The translations under genes and the position numbers were made by a program. From the NCBI GenBank assembly GCA_009667805.1, contig CM019064.1, positions 274,331,662 to 274,395,661 on the forward strand: DNA of 64,000 nt, written 5' to 3'. The DNA is from Leptobrachium leishanense. Lineage: Eukaryota > Chordata > Amphibia > Anura > Megophryidae. Below the pieces are notes generated by a model. That model saw nothing but the letters and a program-made list of their open reading frames with translations. It had not been told where the DNA came from and searched no databases. Positions 13,391 to 24,954 of the stretch are shown in pieces (positions within the stretch are counted from its first letter, which is position 1; every line of letters begins with the position of its first letter).

Positions 13391-14840
13391 GTACATGATT
13401 GTAAAATATTTAAAGCACAGTTCTTATTTTCCCATCATTGCGATCGTAATTTGTTTTATTTTCACACTCTATTGCAAGGGCTTTCCAATTCACCCAACTA
13501 CTAGCACAGGTGATTTTAATTACTCTAATAAATGTTATACGATTAGGTTTTAGGCTGATGATATCTGGTATGTAGGGTGTCAATCCCAAAACCTATCAGG
13601 GATTTTGTGGGTCAAATTACGCAGATGCTGAGCTGTACCTGTAGCAGCCATTCCCATTTCCCATGTCAAGGTCACTCCCCCATCATGCCCACCCTTAATT
13701 TACAATTGTTGTTTAAACAGTTTTAACAGGTCTCCAAATGTAACGAGCACAATGAAATCTTAAATGCTTCTGCTGAAGATATTTTAAGTATGCAGTTTGC
13801 TGTAAGAAGAGATTTTTTTTTATATCGCACATTCTATTTGCATTGGGACAGGTGAGGTGTGCATGTTACCTTCTGTTCTAGGGTAGAAAGACAAAAAGTA
13901 AAGATTTTTCTTGTAGACATTTTTTACTTAGTGTCTAAAACTCAGCTTGCACATTCTGGACAGTCACATTTGTCATTTCTGAAGATATTTCACACACTAT
14001 AGGGCACATCACACCCCAAAGACCCAAGACAGGGTGTCCCATTGTCATGCTTCCATCCCTGGTGATAGCACCAGACTGCAGCAGCCCCTTTCCTGCTTTC
14101 TCACTTAAGACTCCTGGCCATATTCTGCCTTAGGCATGTGCCTCATACAGGCTTCTGAGGTCTGGGTGTTCCTGCCGTGTCTGGAAACCCACAGTTATCC
14201 TGTCCTGCTGTTCCCACCTGGTTCTCAAATTGTTCCTCTCGTGCATCCCTGGTCTTTTGTCTGGACTTTCCTTTGCCTCCTGTGTATTTCTGTTCTGCCA
14301 CATTGGATTTACCGTTTACCAACTTCTTGCTTATGGACTAGACCTCTCTCTGCCAGCTGCCTCCCACGACCAATTGCCATGGATTATTGAACACATTCTA
14401 TGCCAAGTCTCTGCTACTGCAGCCCCCTGTTTTGCCCTTGTTCTGCCTCTCATGTGTCCAGTATCTGTAAGTCCTCTTTTATGTCTTGTTTCACTCTGTG
14501 TCTTTTAGTTAACCCAGGTTCTGTTTTATTACTGTTTTGTTCACACTCTGTAGCCCAGTATCCTTTATTTGCCTATTAGTGTCCCTGTCAGCCCTCTTCC
14601 TGCCTCGCCCATGTTTCTAGCCTCACTTTTTTTCTCTGTCTGGTGTCTAGCTCCCATCCTTGTCTTGCTCTCTATCCCTGTCTAGCCCTTTTTCCTGTAT
14701 TGCACAGTTACCTCCCTTATTCAGTTCTGTGTTCAGTATTGTTTGCATTTTCCCTGTGTGTTTCCCATTAAACCTTATTTTGTGCCCTGGAACCTCCTTG
14801 GCCTCCCATGTGTGTTGCTGTATATTGGAGACAAACCTAC
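13391..14840. other. Intergenic, no gene recognised
   Basis: AT-rich sequence, then a pyrimidine-rich stretch from about 14,040 that opens several short plus frames with low-complexity, hydrophobic translations. I treat these as composition effects. A purine tract of eight or more T lies near 13,812. Confidence 0.45.
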
Positions 14841-15542
14841 TGTTACGATCCCCACCAGGAGGAGAATATGATCCTTGTACGCAGCACCTATCCTTTCCCT
14901 CCGATCCTTAGAATGGTCGGTGTGTATAAATATATATATCTATATCTCTAGACTGACACTGAAGAAGCCAAGCGTGAGTCCATATAGCCAAACCAGAAAT
15001 GCCAGAGAATATCGTAAGTCGTTGCCAGGGGTCAGTCTGCCAGAGAATATCGTAAGCCGTTGCCAGGGATCAGTACGCCAGAGAATATCATAAGCCGTTG
15101 CCAGGGGTCAGTCTACCAGAGAATATCGTAAGCCGTTGCCAGGGATCTGTACACCAGAGAATATCATAAGCCGTTGCCAGGGGTCAGTACGCCAGAGAAT
15201 AGCATAAGCTGTTGCCAGGGGTCAGTACGCCAGAGAATATCATAAGCCTTTGCCAGGGGTCAGTACGCCAGAGAATATCGTAAGCCGTTGCCAGGGGTCA
15301 AAATACCAATAAATACCAAATATCAACAGGAGCAGCTCTAAGGGATGTTAAACCACGATAGGGCAATGTATGAATGCATTGCCTGTGGTTTTAAACCCGG
15401 TGGGTCTGCGTCCTCATGCCTGGCTCTGCCCCCCTGGCATCTCACGTGACTGCCCGGCTAGCCCTCTTCACTCGGCGCCCGGCCAGCGAGCAGCGAGAAC
15501 GATGCTGCCGGGCGCCGGGTGATCATAGCACGGTACGTAACA
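14841..15542. mobile_element. Candidate solo LTR with an internal minisatellite
   Basis: The segment starts TGTTACGATCCCC and ends GCACGGTACGTAACA, so it has TG...CA ends with the inverted terminal match TGTTACG/CGTAACA. The flanks CCTAC (left) and CCTGC (right) agree at four of five positions, as an aged target duplication would. No internal coding region follows. The family is unknown, and orientation cannot be set. Confidence 0.5.
15001..15304. repeat. 38-bp minisatellite, eight copies
   Basis: Units start at 15001, 15039, 15077, 15115, 15153, 15191, 15229 and 15267. The core is GCCAGAGAATATCGTAAG followed by CCGTTGCCAGGGGTCAGTA. The spacing is exactly 38 bp throughout with a few substitutions, so the array has not suffered indels. 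Confidence 0.93.
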
Positions 15543-16902
15543 CCTGCACACCCCGTGACACCCATTTTGCCTCAGATGCCAAAACAGGGGGTCCAACCTC
15601 ATCCTTTTTTCAACAGAGGGGCCCAATGCCTCCCAGGACTCAAGACCGGTTGCCCCATACCCTATGTCAGCGTATGGGAATGGCTTTATTAACTCTCTTC
15701 TCCCTTTTTTTCACAGTGAGTGGCCCTGTCATTACCCTTCTCTTCACTTAGATTGAGTGGCCTCATACCCCCCTCCATTCCCTCCAGTATTGTGTTGAAA
15801 TATGTATATCAGGAAATACAAGAGGATAGGAGATGTCATGCGTGGACCACAAAATGCACCTTCCTCCTCTCCGAGGTCATTGACTGCAAGAAATGGAAAG
15901 TTAATTCCTTTGTGTACACCCGTCTTTTGAAATTGTTTGTCTACTGTGAAGTTAATTTCCCACCTATTGTGGGTACGTGTTCACATGAAATGGAATGGAA
16001 ATAAATCAGATTTTGCACGGTGTACAGTGCGTGCCCCAATATCTTCTCCTTAAAGGCAGCCTTGATGCCTCTATTGAACATTTAGCCTGCTCGTTTAGTG
16101 TAGAGTATCTTGTTTCCCGTTGCTTACTATACTATTTGCCAGTCAAGTACATATCAGAGACAAAAGAATAAAGAAGATACTGGTATAGCATTCTTTTGTT
16201 GGACTGGATGAAATGTTAAGCCGTTGCCAATGCATCATTACACTGTAGACATGTCTTATGATATTTGGAAACTACATCCATCACACATTTCATCTCAAAC
16301 AACATACTGTATTTGGTTTGATTTAAATGGGCTTTATAAACAGCATGTTTTGCCAAGTCGTAGTCTTGTTTTATCGATGTGAACTTAAAAGTGCCTTGTG
16401 GACAATATAACAGAGCTAATTGGGATGCTGTTCTACTAACAGAAGAGCTATTTTTAAGCTAGTTTTGAAATATTACAGACAGGCATGTAGCCCATCGCTA
16501 CTTTTTCATGAGGATTAAAATGTTATTGTTTTTTTTTTTGTCAACATTCAATAAAAAATTATGAACCTCTGGATAATGGCCAATTTCTCAGATACAGATT
16601 CAGAAATATGAAAAGTTACAAAACCTGGGCCTGTAAACCATTGAAAAGATGGATTCCATTTATTTTCCATAGAAAAGATAGAAAAGAAAGAGGTTTAAAG
16701 AGACGAACAGCGCATGTTGACACATAATACATCAGCTTTATCAAAGGCAAATTGTGATACACTGGAGTTGAGATTGTAGGCTTTAGACATGATTTCTTCT
16801 ATCTTCCTTTACAAAGGGATATGTAACTGTTGCATTACAGTGTTGTGATTTAAGAGATTTATAGGACACTGATAAAATAAGGAAGTAGATTTAGTTGCAG
16901 AT
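15543..16902. other. Intergenic, no gene recognised
   Basis: No convincing coding frame. Short homopolymer tracts only. A frame of about 94 codons at 15,720-16,004 has no recognisable motif. Confidence 0.45.
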
Positions 16903-16904
16903 AG

Positions 16905-17290
16905 GGTTGCACCGACACCAATTTTTTAAGTACAAGTACCGATACATTTTTTTCCAGATACTTACCTATACCGAGTACCGATACATTTATTTAATTATTT
17001 AATTTTATCAAATTTTGACAGGCAGATATAATTGCATCCAGCTCACATGGATATATATATTGCCCCAGCTCACATGGATATATATATTACCCCCAGCTCA
17101 CATGGATATATATATATATATATATATTTGCCCCCCAGCTCACATGGATATATATATATTTGCCCCCCAGCTCACATGGATATATATATTTGCCCCCCAG
17201 CTCACATGGATATATATATATTTGCCCCCAGCTCACATGGATATATATTTGTCCCAGCTCACATGGATATATATGTGCCCTCAGCTCTCA
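16905..17290. repeat. hAT-like left end followed by a GCTCACATGGATAT minisatellite
   Basis: AGGGTTGCACCGACACCAAT at 16905, followed by repeated ACCGATAC motifs, resembles hAT termini. From 17039 to 17290 there are about nine units of CCCAGCTCACATGGATAT plus a variable (TA)n stretch, roughly 26-36 bp each. A right terminus was not found. A related minisatellite with CATATGGGTATAT units lies at 30536-30735. Confidence 0.6.
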
Positions 17291-17359
17291 CCTCCTCTGC
17301 CAGACCCCTTCGCTCCCGAGTACCTGCCGGCTGCTTTACTCCCTATGAGCGGCCGCCGG

Positions 17360-17505
17360 CATGCAGCTTGGCCGCTCGCCTGGGAACCACCTGACCAGCG
17401 CAACCGCGTTCTCGCAAGATCCCGGAGTTCACGTGAACTCCGCGATCTCACGAGATCTCAGCTGCGCTGGTCAGATGGTTCCCAGGTGAGTGGCCAAGTT
17501 GCATG
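17360..17505. repeat. 146-bp GC-rich palindrome without spacer
   Basis: Two 73-bp arms meet at the centre TTCACGTGAA (17428-17437). The outer ends are CATGCAGCTTGGCC and GGCCAAGTTGCATG. Matching is imperfect but extends the full length. It would fold into a long hairpin. Confidence 0.82.
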
Positions 17506-18333
17506 TCGGGGGCAGGTCGGTAACATTTTCGGGGGGGATTGCCCCCCTAGATCTGCCCCTGTTTGGCGGGTTTGCGGCTGATTGTCGGTTATGTTCAGTC
17601 GGTTTTCTGCAGCGTTTTTGGATTGATTCAATGTTTTGTATTGGCGGGTGCTTTCAGCATATTTTTGGCAAGTTTTCGATGATTTTTCTATTCTGTTCGG
17701 TGCTTTTTCCCAGCACTTCGGGGACCATGCGGTAAATGCTAAATTCACCGCAGGGGCAGGGAACAAGAGAGCAGCGAAATGTCAGTGATATGTCTCTCTG
17801 AATAACCCCTATAGAGTAGAGATGTTCTGGCCATAAACTATTATATTAACCTCCCTGGCGGTCTAATTTTTGTAAAATTTAGCGTTTCAACTTTTTTGGA
17901 AAGGAAATCTGTTGTTTTATATAGTAAGCCTGTATTCTGTAGGAATAACTCACTGAAATCCGTGCAAGCAAGAGTCTAGTAAACACACGGAGTCAGAGAA
18001 GGGTTGAAACACGAAATAATTATTTATTATGCCAAAAATAATTATCCAAAATAATGGAAATAAATTCTATTCAATAAAATAATCAAACCAAAAACATGCC
18101 TCTTTCCTTTTGGGTGCTGGGATTCCTGTCCAGGTGTACACTCCTTTGCCAATGAAATATACAGGACACGGGGGTACCAAAAAAAAGTATTTATTCTCCA
18201 AGCAGCTTTACAGAAATAAAAAGCAAATAAAAATAATTTCTAAAAAGTAATAAGGCTTTGCAGTACAAGTTTCGCTGGTGCTTGCCCAGATCCAACTGTT
18301 GGTCCAATCTCAGCGGAATTTAACCCCGAGTCA
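17506..18333. other. Intergenic, partly repeat-derived
   Basis: The first 300 bp (to TCTCTCTGAATAACCCCTA near 17,810) resembles the right half of the MITE family found at 23034-23922 and 56716-58242. The rest is AT-rich with no gene recognised. Confidence 0.45.
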
Positions 18334-18781
18334 GGCTAGGGTCAGACGAGCGTGATTTCTACTGACTGTACGTCCGGGTACACGGACGTACGTCAGTACG
18401 GAAGACACAGTAGTGGCCACACAGTCCGTTTATTCACTGACGTATATTTTGACGGATGTAGGAGAGAAAATAAAATAAAAAGCAAAACCATTTTGTCTGT
18501 GAAAAATGCTGGACGTATAAATGCAGTCCGTCTGACCACGTTCCATCACTCACACACAAAGCTATGCAGACGTTGCGGACGCAGCGCACTTTGTGCGGCC
18601 GTTCTAGGAGTTGTACGTTCTTGCCTGCCTTGCGTCCGTGGGCCGCGGCCGTTGTGCTTCCGCAGTTCAGCGCGGACATACTTCATGTGTCGGGCTCCAA
18701 TGGGCTTTCTGTCATGCTATCACGGACGTACGTTTTAGGTGCAATCACGGACGTGAACACTACGCTCGTCTGACACCAGCC
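18334..18781. mobile_element. Harbinger-like MITE, copy A
   Basis: The 448-bp element starts GGCTAGGGTCAGACGAGCG and ends CGCTCGTCTGACACCAGCC. The right flank is TTA, and the left flank TCA is probably a mutated TTA. It is self-complementary over much of its length and rich in ACGTCCG-type CpG words. Three-base TWA duplications fit PIF/Harbinger. No coding capacity. Confidence 0.8.
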
Positions 18782-18784
18782 TTA

Positions 18785-19479
18785 CACTCGGGAATACTGC
18801 CAAGCAGGTTAATGAAAATCTCATCAGGGATTGAAACGATGATGTAAGAGTTTTGCACTTAAAATATTATACTTGAATTAGCCTGTTAGAGTGGGCTCTC
18901 TTTTTCATATTATATATATTAGTGGTGTTACTTCTCTATAACACATATACTGGTATTTTATCAGTATCCGTAACCTTGAAGTTATGCTAAACATAAATGT
19001 AACCCTAAAAGTGACCCTAAACTTAAAACGAACACCATTGTAATGATAAATGTGCAAGGATAAAATCATATATATATATATATTTCCCCTGAACCTTGAA
19101 ATCCTGAAAAAGGAGATTGTTTTTAAAAAAGCTTCAAATCTCGAGCAACGGGAAAAAAACAGCGCAGAGCTGAAGTTTTATGGAAAAAAATTATATATTT
19201 TCGGCCGCATCAGAATAGAAGTGTTTCTTTTTTGACGCAACATTTTTACCCACGGAATTTCAATAATAAGCTGTGAAAACCAATACATAATCACAGCCAC
19301 TCTCAATTTCAAGTGTGTGTTAGTGTTAGTGTTAGTGTTAATGTGATGTTGAAGATACAAAAAAAGCATGTAACATAAAACAACATAAATTAAATGAATT
19401 TCTTGCAAAGAATATATAAGAACACAAACTATTTTTCGGCGTCCACTCTAGTAATAATGTTCTTGGACTTTGCTGCAGA
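18785..19479. other. Intergenic with simple repeats
   Basis: A (TA)n run near 19,068-19,082 and a short GTGTTA repeat at about 19,315-19,340. No gene recognised. Confidence 0.5.
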
Positions 19480-19695
19480 GACATGTGGTTTCCAATGTCA
19501 AAGATATCATGGAACAGAAAAGGGTTCAGAGACAGGCAGCAGAATTAATTAAACAAATGGAAGGCATCTGCTAGAGAACTGGCTCACAAAATAGGATTTG
19601 TTTATTTTGGAAAATAGACAGCTTTATAAGGATGTGATCAACACATACAGATGCTTCAAGGTCAATGCAAAGTGCTTTCAATCTTTTTCGTACAT
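19480..19695 (+). pseudogene. Degraded non-LTR reverse transcriptase tail
   Basis: In changing plus frames the region reads VQRQAAELIKQ, then FILENRQLYKDVINTY, a pattern like the C-terminal end of CR1/L2-type LINE polymerases. It has stops between the blocks and no upstream RT domain, so it is a 5'-truncated, old fragment. Assignment rests on this pattern only. Confidence 0.5.
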
Positions 19696-20048
19696 TGAAC
19701 TTTATGTATTAGAAAAGTGTTAAAGAGACACTTAAGTGTTTTCTAAAGGTGTCATGTGCGCAGGACCTTTCACTGAACAGTGTTTTCACTGTAGTTTTGC
19801 CGTCATTGATCACCGTTGTTATAGCGCTTTATAAAGGAAGAGGAGACAAACATGATACATGAGGAAAAGACAGCCGTGCCTTAGGATAACTGTCCCGGTA
19901 ATACAGCACCTTAACCAAGTGCTCAGCCTGACATCCTGAGAGCTTACAATCTAAGAGACGGGGGTAAGTGAAACAAATTGGAGCAGAGCGAAGGTGAATC
20001 TGGTGGCGAGAAAGAATATCGCAGGGCTTGGGAAGGTCCACATAGTAA

Positions 20049-20490
20049 GGCTGGGGTCAGACGAGTGCAGTTATCACGTCCGTGTTGCCGCACATTTGTA
20101 CGTCCGCGGCAGCATAGCATTCTGACCAATGGAGCCCCACACACGAAGTACGTCCGCACAGAAGTGCGGATGCATGGCGGACGCGGCAAACGGACGCAGG
20201 TTAGGCAAGAACGTAATACTGCTAGAACGGACGTGCGGAGTGCGCCACGTCTGCAACGTCCGTGTAGCTTTGTGTGTGAGTGATGAAACCGGTCAGATGG
20301 ACTGCATTTATACGTCCAGCATTTTTGACGGACAGAATGTTTTTTCATTGTAATTTATTTTCCCTGTTACATCAGTCATAAAATACATCAGTGGAAAAAA
20401 CAGACTGTGTGGCCACTACCTTGTTGTCAGTCAGAAAGTACGTCCGTACTGCACGGACGCACAGTCCGTACAAAATGCGCTCATCTGACC
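20049..20490. mobile_element. Harbinger-like MITE, copy B (right end damaged)
   Basis: Starts GGCTGGGGTCAGACGAGTG after TAA (20046-20048). The interior matches copies A and 53650-54073 (CACGTCCGTGTTGCCGCACA). The right end stops at GCGCTCATCTGACC, short of the usual CTAGCC terminus. Confidence 0.75.
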
Positions 20491-20746
20491 GTAATTCGAG
20501 AGAGAAGTGGAAACCGCTGGAAAGGAGAGCTGATATTAGGGACCGAGTCTGGGTGGACCGGACAGCAGAGGGAAGAGATGCAGGTCAGTCTGTGTGTGTA
20601 TGCTGTAAAGAATGAGGTTTGGTGAAAGTACCCAGCTTGTAACCATTTACGACATGGGGGAGGAAGGAGAAGCAGAGGAGATTTTCAAAGAGAAAGGGAG
20701 GGAAATTTAAAAGACAACTGGTCAGCCAAAGATTAATAAATGCACG

Positions 20747-21884
20747 TGTAGCGCTCACTCCCGGAGGAGCCGCTGAAAATGAACCACGGGTCAGTCTCCC
20801 CGCACTAGGGAATAAATATACTCCAACACGCTGAACAGTTTTATAATTTAAAAGGTTTACTAAAAGGTTTGCAACTCTTAAGACACGGTTTATAAAGGAA
20901 GATTTACAGTACTTTCGTAACACGATAAACGCGTAGCGGTAAAAGAAACGAAAACACGAGGGCTTCGTATTTTCGGAAAAAAAACCCCCGACCGAGCAGA
21001 AAATTAAAAGATACGAAATTCGAGGAAAAACCGCGTAGCGGGACACAATAAAATACACAGTTCTCGTATTACGATAAGCGCGCAGCGGGAACAAAAAAAG
21101 GAAAAAAATAGTTCAGAATGTAGCTTTTTCTTTGCCCCCTTGTATGGATTTTGCACAAGGAAAAACAGAGTCCCGCACAGGTTAAGTCCCAGAACTTGAA
21201 GTGATATATATTTATATATGTAGGGTACCCGGGTACTTTTCTACTGGCCAGTGAGCTTACTTTAACGATGTCTTCGACTAGTCAGTTGGGGCCCTGTGGG
21301 TTTTAGAAGGAAACAGCAGTGTACGCTTAAATTTACACACGGCCTTGGGGGCCTCTCACCCATCCAGCACAAGCTTGAGGTTCCGCTGACCCAGGACGTC
21401 TCTCCGCTCGATATTGACTGGGGACGCCGACCACCGGATCTGTTGTCTGGCCTTCCGTCTGTCAGCCGCAACTCAACCAGCTTACCGCCTGCTCCCCGCT
21501 TCCATCGACCGCGGTACTCCTTACTCGAGGGGTCTTCTCTCCTCAGCACTGCACTCGCAATACAGCTGGTGATGTCTCTCTCCCGCAAGGCTGGGTGGCC
21601 CGATTGTGAGGCCCAATCCACTCTGTCTGCGCTCCGGCCTAGCTCTGGATCTCTCCTTCTGTGTGTGTCTCTGTGCATCCGCTCTCCTCAGCTCTCTGGC
21701 GCGTTCTGCCTGCTCTCCACGAGGTGCAGGATGTACAGGCTCTCCACAAACCCACCCACTTCCTGTTTCTTCGCAAAGCATGCATGGATCTGTAGTTCAA
21801 GTGTCCAGGGTCTTAAATCGTGATAGTCTCCATCTTGTGGCCAAAAATGGGTACTGCCACAGTAAACTTTAACACATCGCTACA
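20747..21884 (-). mobile_element. Candidate solo LTR, minus orientation (family S)
   Basis: Starts TGTAGCGCTCACTCCCGGAG and ends ACACATCGCTACA. It shares its ends and an internal block (GGTACCCGGGTAC, ACTGGCCAGTGAGC) with 45459-46349 in the opposite orientation. The length of 1138 bp and TG...CA ends suit an LTR. No internal retrotransposon region adjoins it. CpG-rich frames at 21262-21823 show no recognisable protein. Confidence 0.55.
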
Positions 21885-21963
21885 CACACAAAAAATACAA
21901 TTTCAAGAATATACCAGTCTGGCATATAGTGATGGACGCAGGGCCGGATTAAGATCTCTATGG

Positions 21964-22675
21964 AAAAAAAATGATGCCATCTGCGCTCGTTTCTATACAA
22001 TTCCATGTACAACAAAACACTATCAGAGGTTTTAGTTTGCTTTAATGGCCATTGAAACGTAAGCTCACACGCCCCATCAAGGCACCGCTTTGTAGAGTGA
22101 GTCCTAACCAATGTACCAAAAGCTGCTCTACTGAGCAGCTACATGCTCTCCTGCTGCTTTTCAGCTAAGGAGAGGCAGAAAAATGGTGGGTTTTATTTAT
22201 ATACGCACAAAGCACTTCCCATTTGGGGTTGAGAACAAAACCATGGAAAAAGGAACAGCACCAAAAATTACTAACTGGTGTTACAGTATAATATACATAC
22301 ATACAGAAAAAATGGCGTCGCGCCTGTACGCACCAGAGCAGCTGCAACAGCCAGGAGTAACCGCCCAGTTCATGTATTTGCTGTATCATTAGCTGAAAAG
22401 CAGCAGGAGGGCATGCAGTTGCTCAGTAGAGCAGCTTTTGGTACATTGGTTAGGACTCCCTCTACAAAGTGGTGCCTTGATGGGGTGAGTGAGCTTGCGT
22501 TTCAATGGCCATTAAAGCCAACTAAAACCTCTGGTAGTGTTTTGTTGCACATGGAATTGTATAGAAACGAGCGCAGACGGCATCCTTCTTTTTCTTATGT
22601 TTTATACATGAACTGAGCTGTTACTCCTGGCTGTTGCTCTAGTGAGTACAGGCACGACGCCATTTTTTCTGTACG
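21964..22675. mobile_element. Interleaved inverted-repeat insertion with 14-bp target duplication
   Basis: The insertion is flanked by TAAGATCTCTATGG on the left (21950-21963) and right (22676-22689). Arm A (about 21966-22170) is inverted at 22390-22598 with only scattered mismatches. Arm B (about 22302-22378, AAAAAATGGCGTCG) is inverted at 22599-22675. The order A-B-A'-B' is interleaved. No coding capacity. The duplication length is unlike that of hAT, Tc1 or Harbinger. Confidence 0.7.
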
Positions 22676-23033
22676 TAAGATCTCTATGGGCCTGGAGCTG
22701 AATATTTTAGTGGGCTTTTTTTGGAATTTAGCGAAATGAAAACATATTTGTGGTTATTTAATAGTGCAGATACGGGTAACCAGGCAGATACTGTGTGATT
22801 AATTATTCATTGAGCTTTCAATCATTTACAGCTTGTATAATAGTTTCCCATTTTATCATCCAAACCTTTTGGGGTTTTATATTCTATAGGGAATTCTTGT
22901 TAAAAAATGTGAGATGAGAACCTGTTACTGCATTTTCTGAGAAAATATACAATTTTAACCAAAAAAAAATGAATGTTTTCACTTGTGTTTTGGAGGATGA
23001 TGTTTTATGAATAATATGACTGTCAGGGTTATC

Positions 23034-23922
23034 CAAAGAGATTCGAAAAGTCACCGCACGTTCGGTGACTTTTCGTTCTCTTCAATTCAGTTCCTTTTGC
23101 CGATTGCATTTCGGTGACCCTGCGGTGTATTCAGCAAACACCACAGGGTCCCCGAATTGCAGGGAAAAGCTGCCGCAAACCTGACGAAAACTCACCGAAT
23201 GCACGCTGAAAACAAGCAAAAACATCTGGATTAACCTTCGAAAAACCCGAACAGGAGCCGAAAAGGAGCCGAATCACACAGAGCCGAAGCAGCTGTGACA
23301 TAGAGGAGGCAGTGAATAAATTAGCAAAACCATTTGTATGAATCTGGGAAAATGAAACGCTGTTTGCAAAGAAACTACTGAGCGAAAATGTCTGAAATTT
23401 TCACAGGAGGTCCAGGGAATGATAATAAAGAGGGCTGTTACAAAAAAAATAAGTAAACTGAAAAAAAAATCAAAAAAAAAATCGGACTTTTAATTTTTTT
23501 TTAAAAAATTCAGAAAAATGCTTAAAGTATCCTAAAAAATCTATAAATAAAGAGACTTTTTGCTGCAGAATTTTATAATGAATGGTTTATTAGATATTGA
23601 ATTAAAACGGAAATATTTTTAACATTGAAACCTATGGGATTCTCCTGAATAAATTTGCCGAATTAAACCACCGAATGGCAGGGCATTAGGGGAACCTTTC
23701 ACTGCTGGTTTGTGTTCTCTGAATAGCCGAAGTGCTTTTTCATGGGGATTTCACTGCCCTCGAACAGGGACCGAACAGGCACCGTATGTGCAGGCAATTC
23801 GCCAGGATTTGGCGAATTGCCTGCTCTCTGGATAGCCGAATGGCCAGGAAAGGTAACCGAACGATGATTTTCAGCGTTCGGTTACCTTTCTCAAGCAATT
23901 CGGATCTCTTTGGATAACCCTG
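23034..23922. mobile_element. Non-autonomous element with CAGGGTTATCC ends (family G)
   Basis: Starts CAGGGTTATCCAAAGAGATT and ends in its inverse, CTCTTTGGATAACCCTG. Near both ends there are local hairpins (AAAGTCACCG/CGGTGACTTT and GGTAACCGAACG/CGTTCGGTTACC). The interior phrase TGGTTTATTAGATATTGAAT recurs in related pieces near 40.8, 45.2 and 62.0 kb. No gene. The target duplication is unclear. Confidence 0.72.
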
Positions 23923-24569
23923 TGTGTATAAAAAACTGTCAAGAGATTTTTTTGCTCCCAGCGTAGGAAATTAAAAGGTGAGTAATGGCAGTGGTATTGC
24001 TCATTTTATATGTGACAAATGGACAATGCCATCGCTTTGGAATTAAAAAATATATATATATTTTTTTCTTTTAGATTTTACATGGTCATGTTTGGTATCA
24101 ATGCAAAGGCCAGACTCTGACTTGTTCAATGACTCTTCACTTGACCTTGTGAGGTGTAAAGATTAGTGACACAGAGGTCAAAAGTCCCCGAAGTGCGCTT
24201 TGCTGCAGTGCGACGGTTTAGATTTTGATGTAACAATTCGTAACAATGGATTGTGCCATCACCTCCACACTTGTTCGTGACACGAGAAATGTGATGGTGA
24301 GTTAGTGCAGCATCATTCACTTTATAATTGAAAAGTAAAAAATATTGCTGTGCTAGAAAGAAAAGAATTGAATTTTTTTTTTTTTCGTTACATAAAACCT
24401 GCTCAGGCCTTTCCAGTTATACCTCACATGACCCTGTAGCTGCTATGGAGTCAGAGATACAGGGGTCCAAATGCCCATCAATGCAGATAGGTATCCTTTC
24501 TGTGGGCCTATTCTGGGGCATGGGCCTGGAGCTGCTGCTCCATCAGCCCCTATGTTTATCCGGTCCTGG

Positions 24570-24954
24570 ATGAACACCATGTTGAATGCTGGATACCTCA
24601 ATTCTTGGCACAGAGCGAAGAGATGCAGGTCAGTCTGTATATGCTCAATGCTTGATTCAGGACGCAAAGGGAAGGGATGCAGTTCAGTCTATGTGTGTAT
24701 GCTGTAAAAAAAAAAGCACCACATATTCGCAGCATTTTACAAGATCCGTGTACAAAGGGTTGATACAATAGAATACCACACATGAATGATAATTTAAGCA
24801 TATTTTTGATGAATATAAATGACTATCTGGCATACGATTCAACAAAATTGTATAACTGTCAGCTATCATGTTTTTGTCAATACATGTACATTGTATTTAA
24901 ATTTTATTAATCCACTTGGATGTGTCAGAGTTAATGTTTGCATTTTTAGAGTTA
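24570..24954. other. Intergenic with a short dispersed repeat
   Basis: AGATGCAGGTCAGTCTGTAT at about 24,621 and a variant at about 24,677 match a segment at about 20,577. After the second copy lies a run of ten A. This could be the tail of an unrecognised retroposon. No gene. Confidence 0.45.

Larger units (their letters stand above)
21939..24568. mobile_element. hAT-like element, family I copy 1, with two insertions
   Basis: The ends CAGGGCCGGATTAAGATC and GTTTATCCGGTCCTG are flanked by GATGGACG and GATGAACA, an eight-base duplication with two mismatches. The interior matches copy 2 (59984-60996) in inverse orientation. It is interrupted at 21964-22675 and 23034-23922. No transposase frame remains, so it is non-autonomous. 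Confidence 0.75.

Noticed and set aside
14841..15304. 38-bp repeats as a CRISPR array
   Set aside because: The whole 38-bp unit is repeated, with no variable spacer.
17015..17581. 188-codon frame with repeated LTWIYI/HMDIYI peptides
   Set aside because: It is a translation of the minisatellite followed by the palindrome; no independent evidence of a protein.
21262..21823. Long overlapping frames (175 and 138 codons) in a CpG-rich region
   Set aside because: Both strands are open, as expected from GC-rich composition, and the region falls within an LTR-like unit shared with 45,459-46,349.
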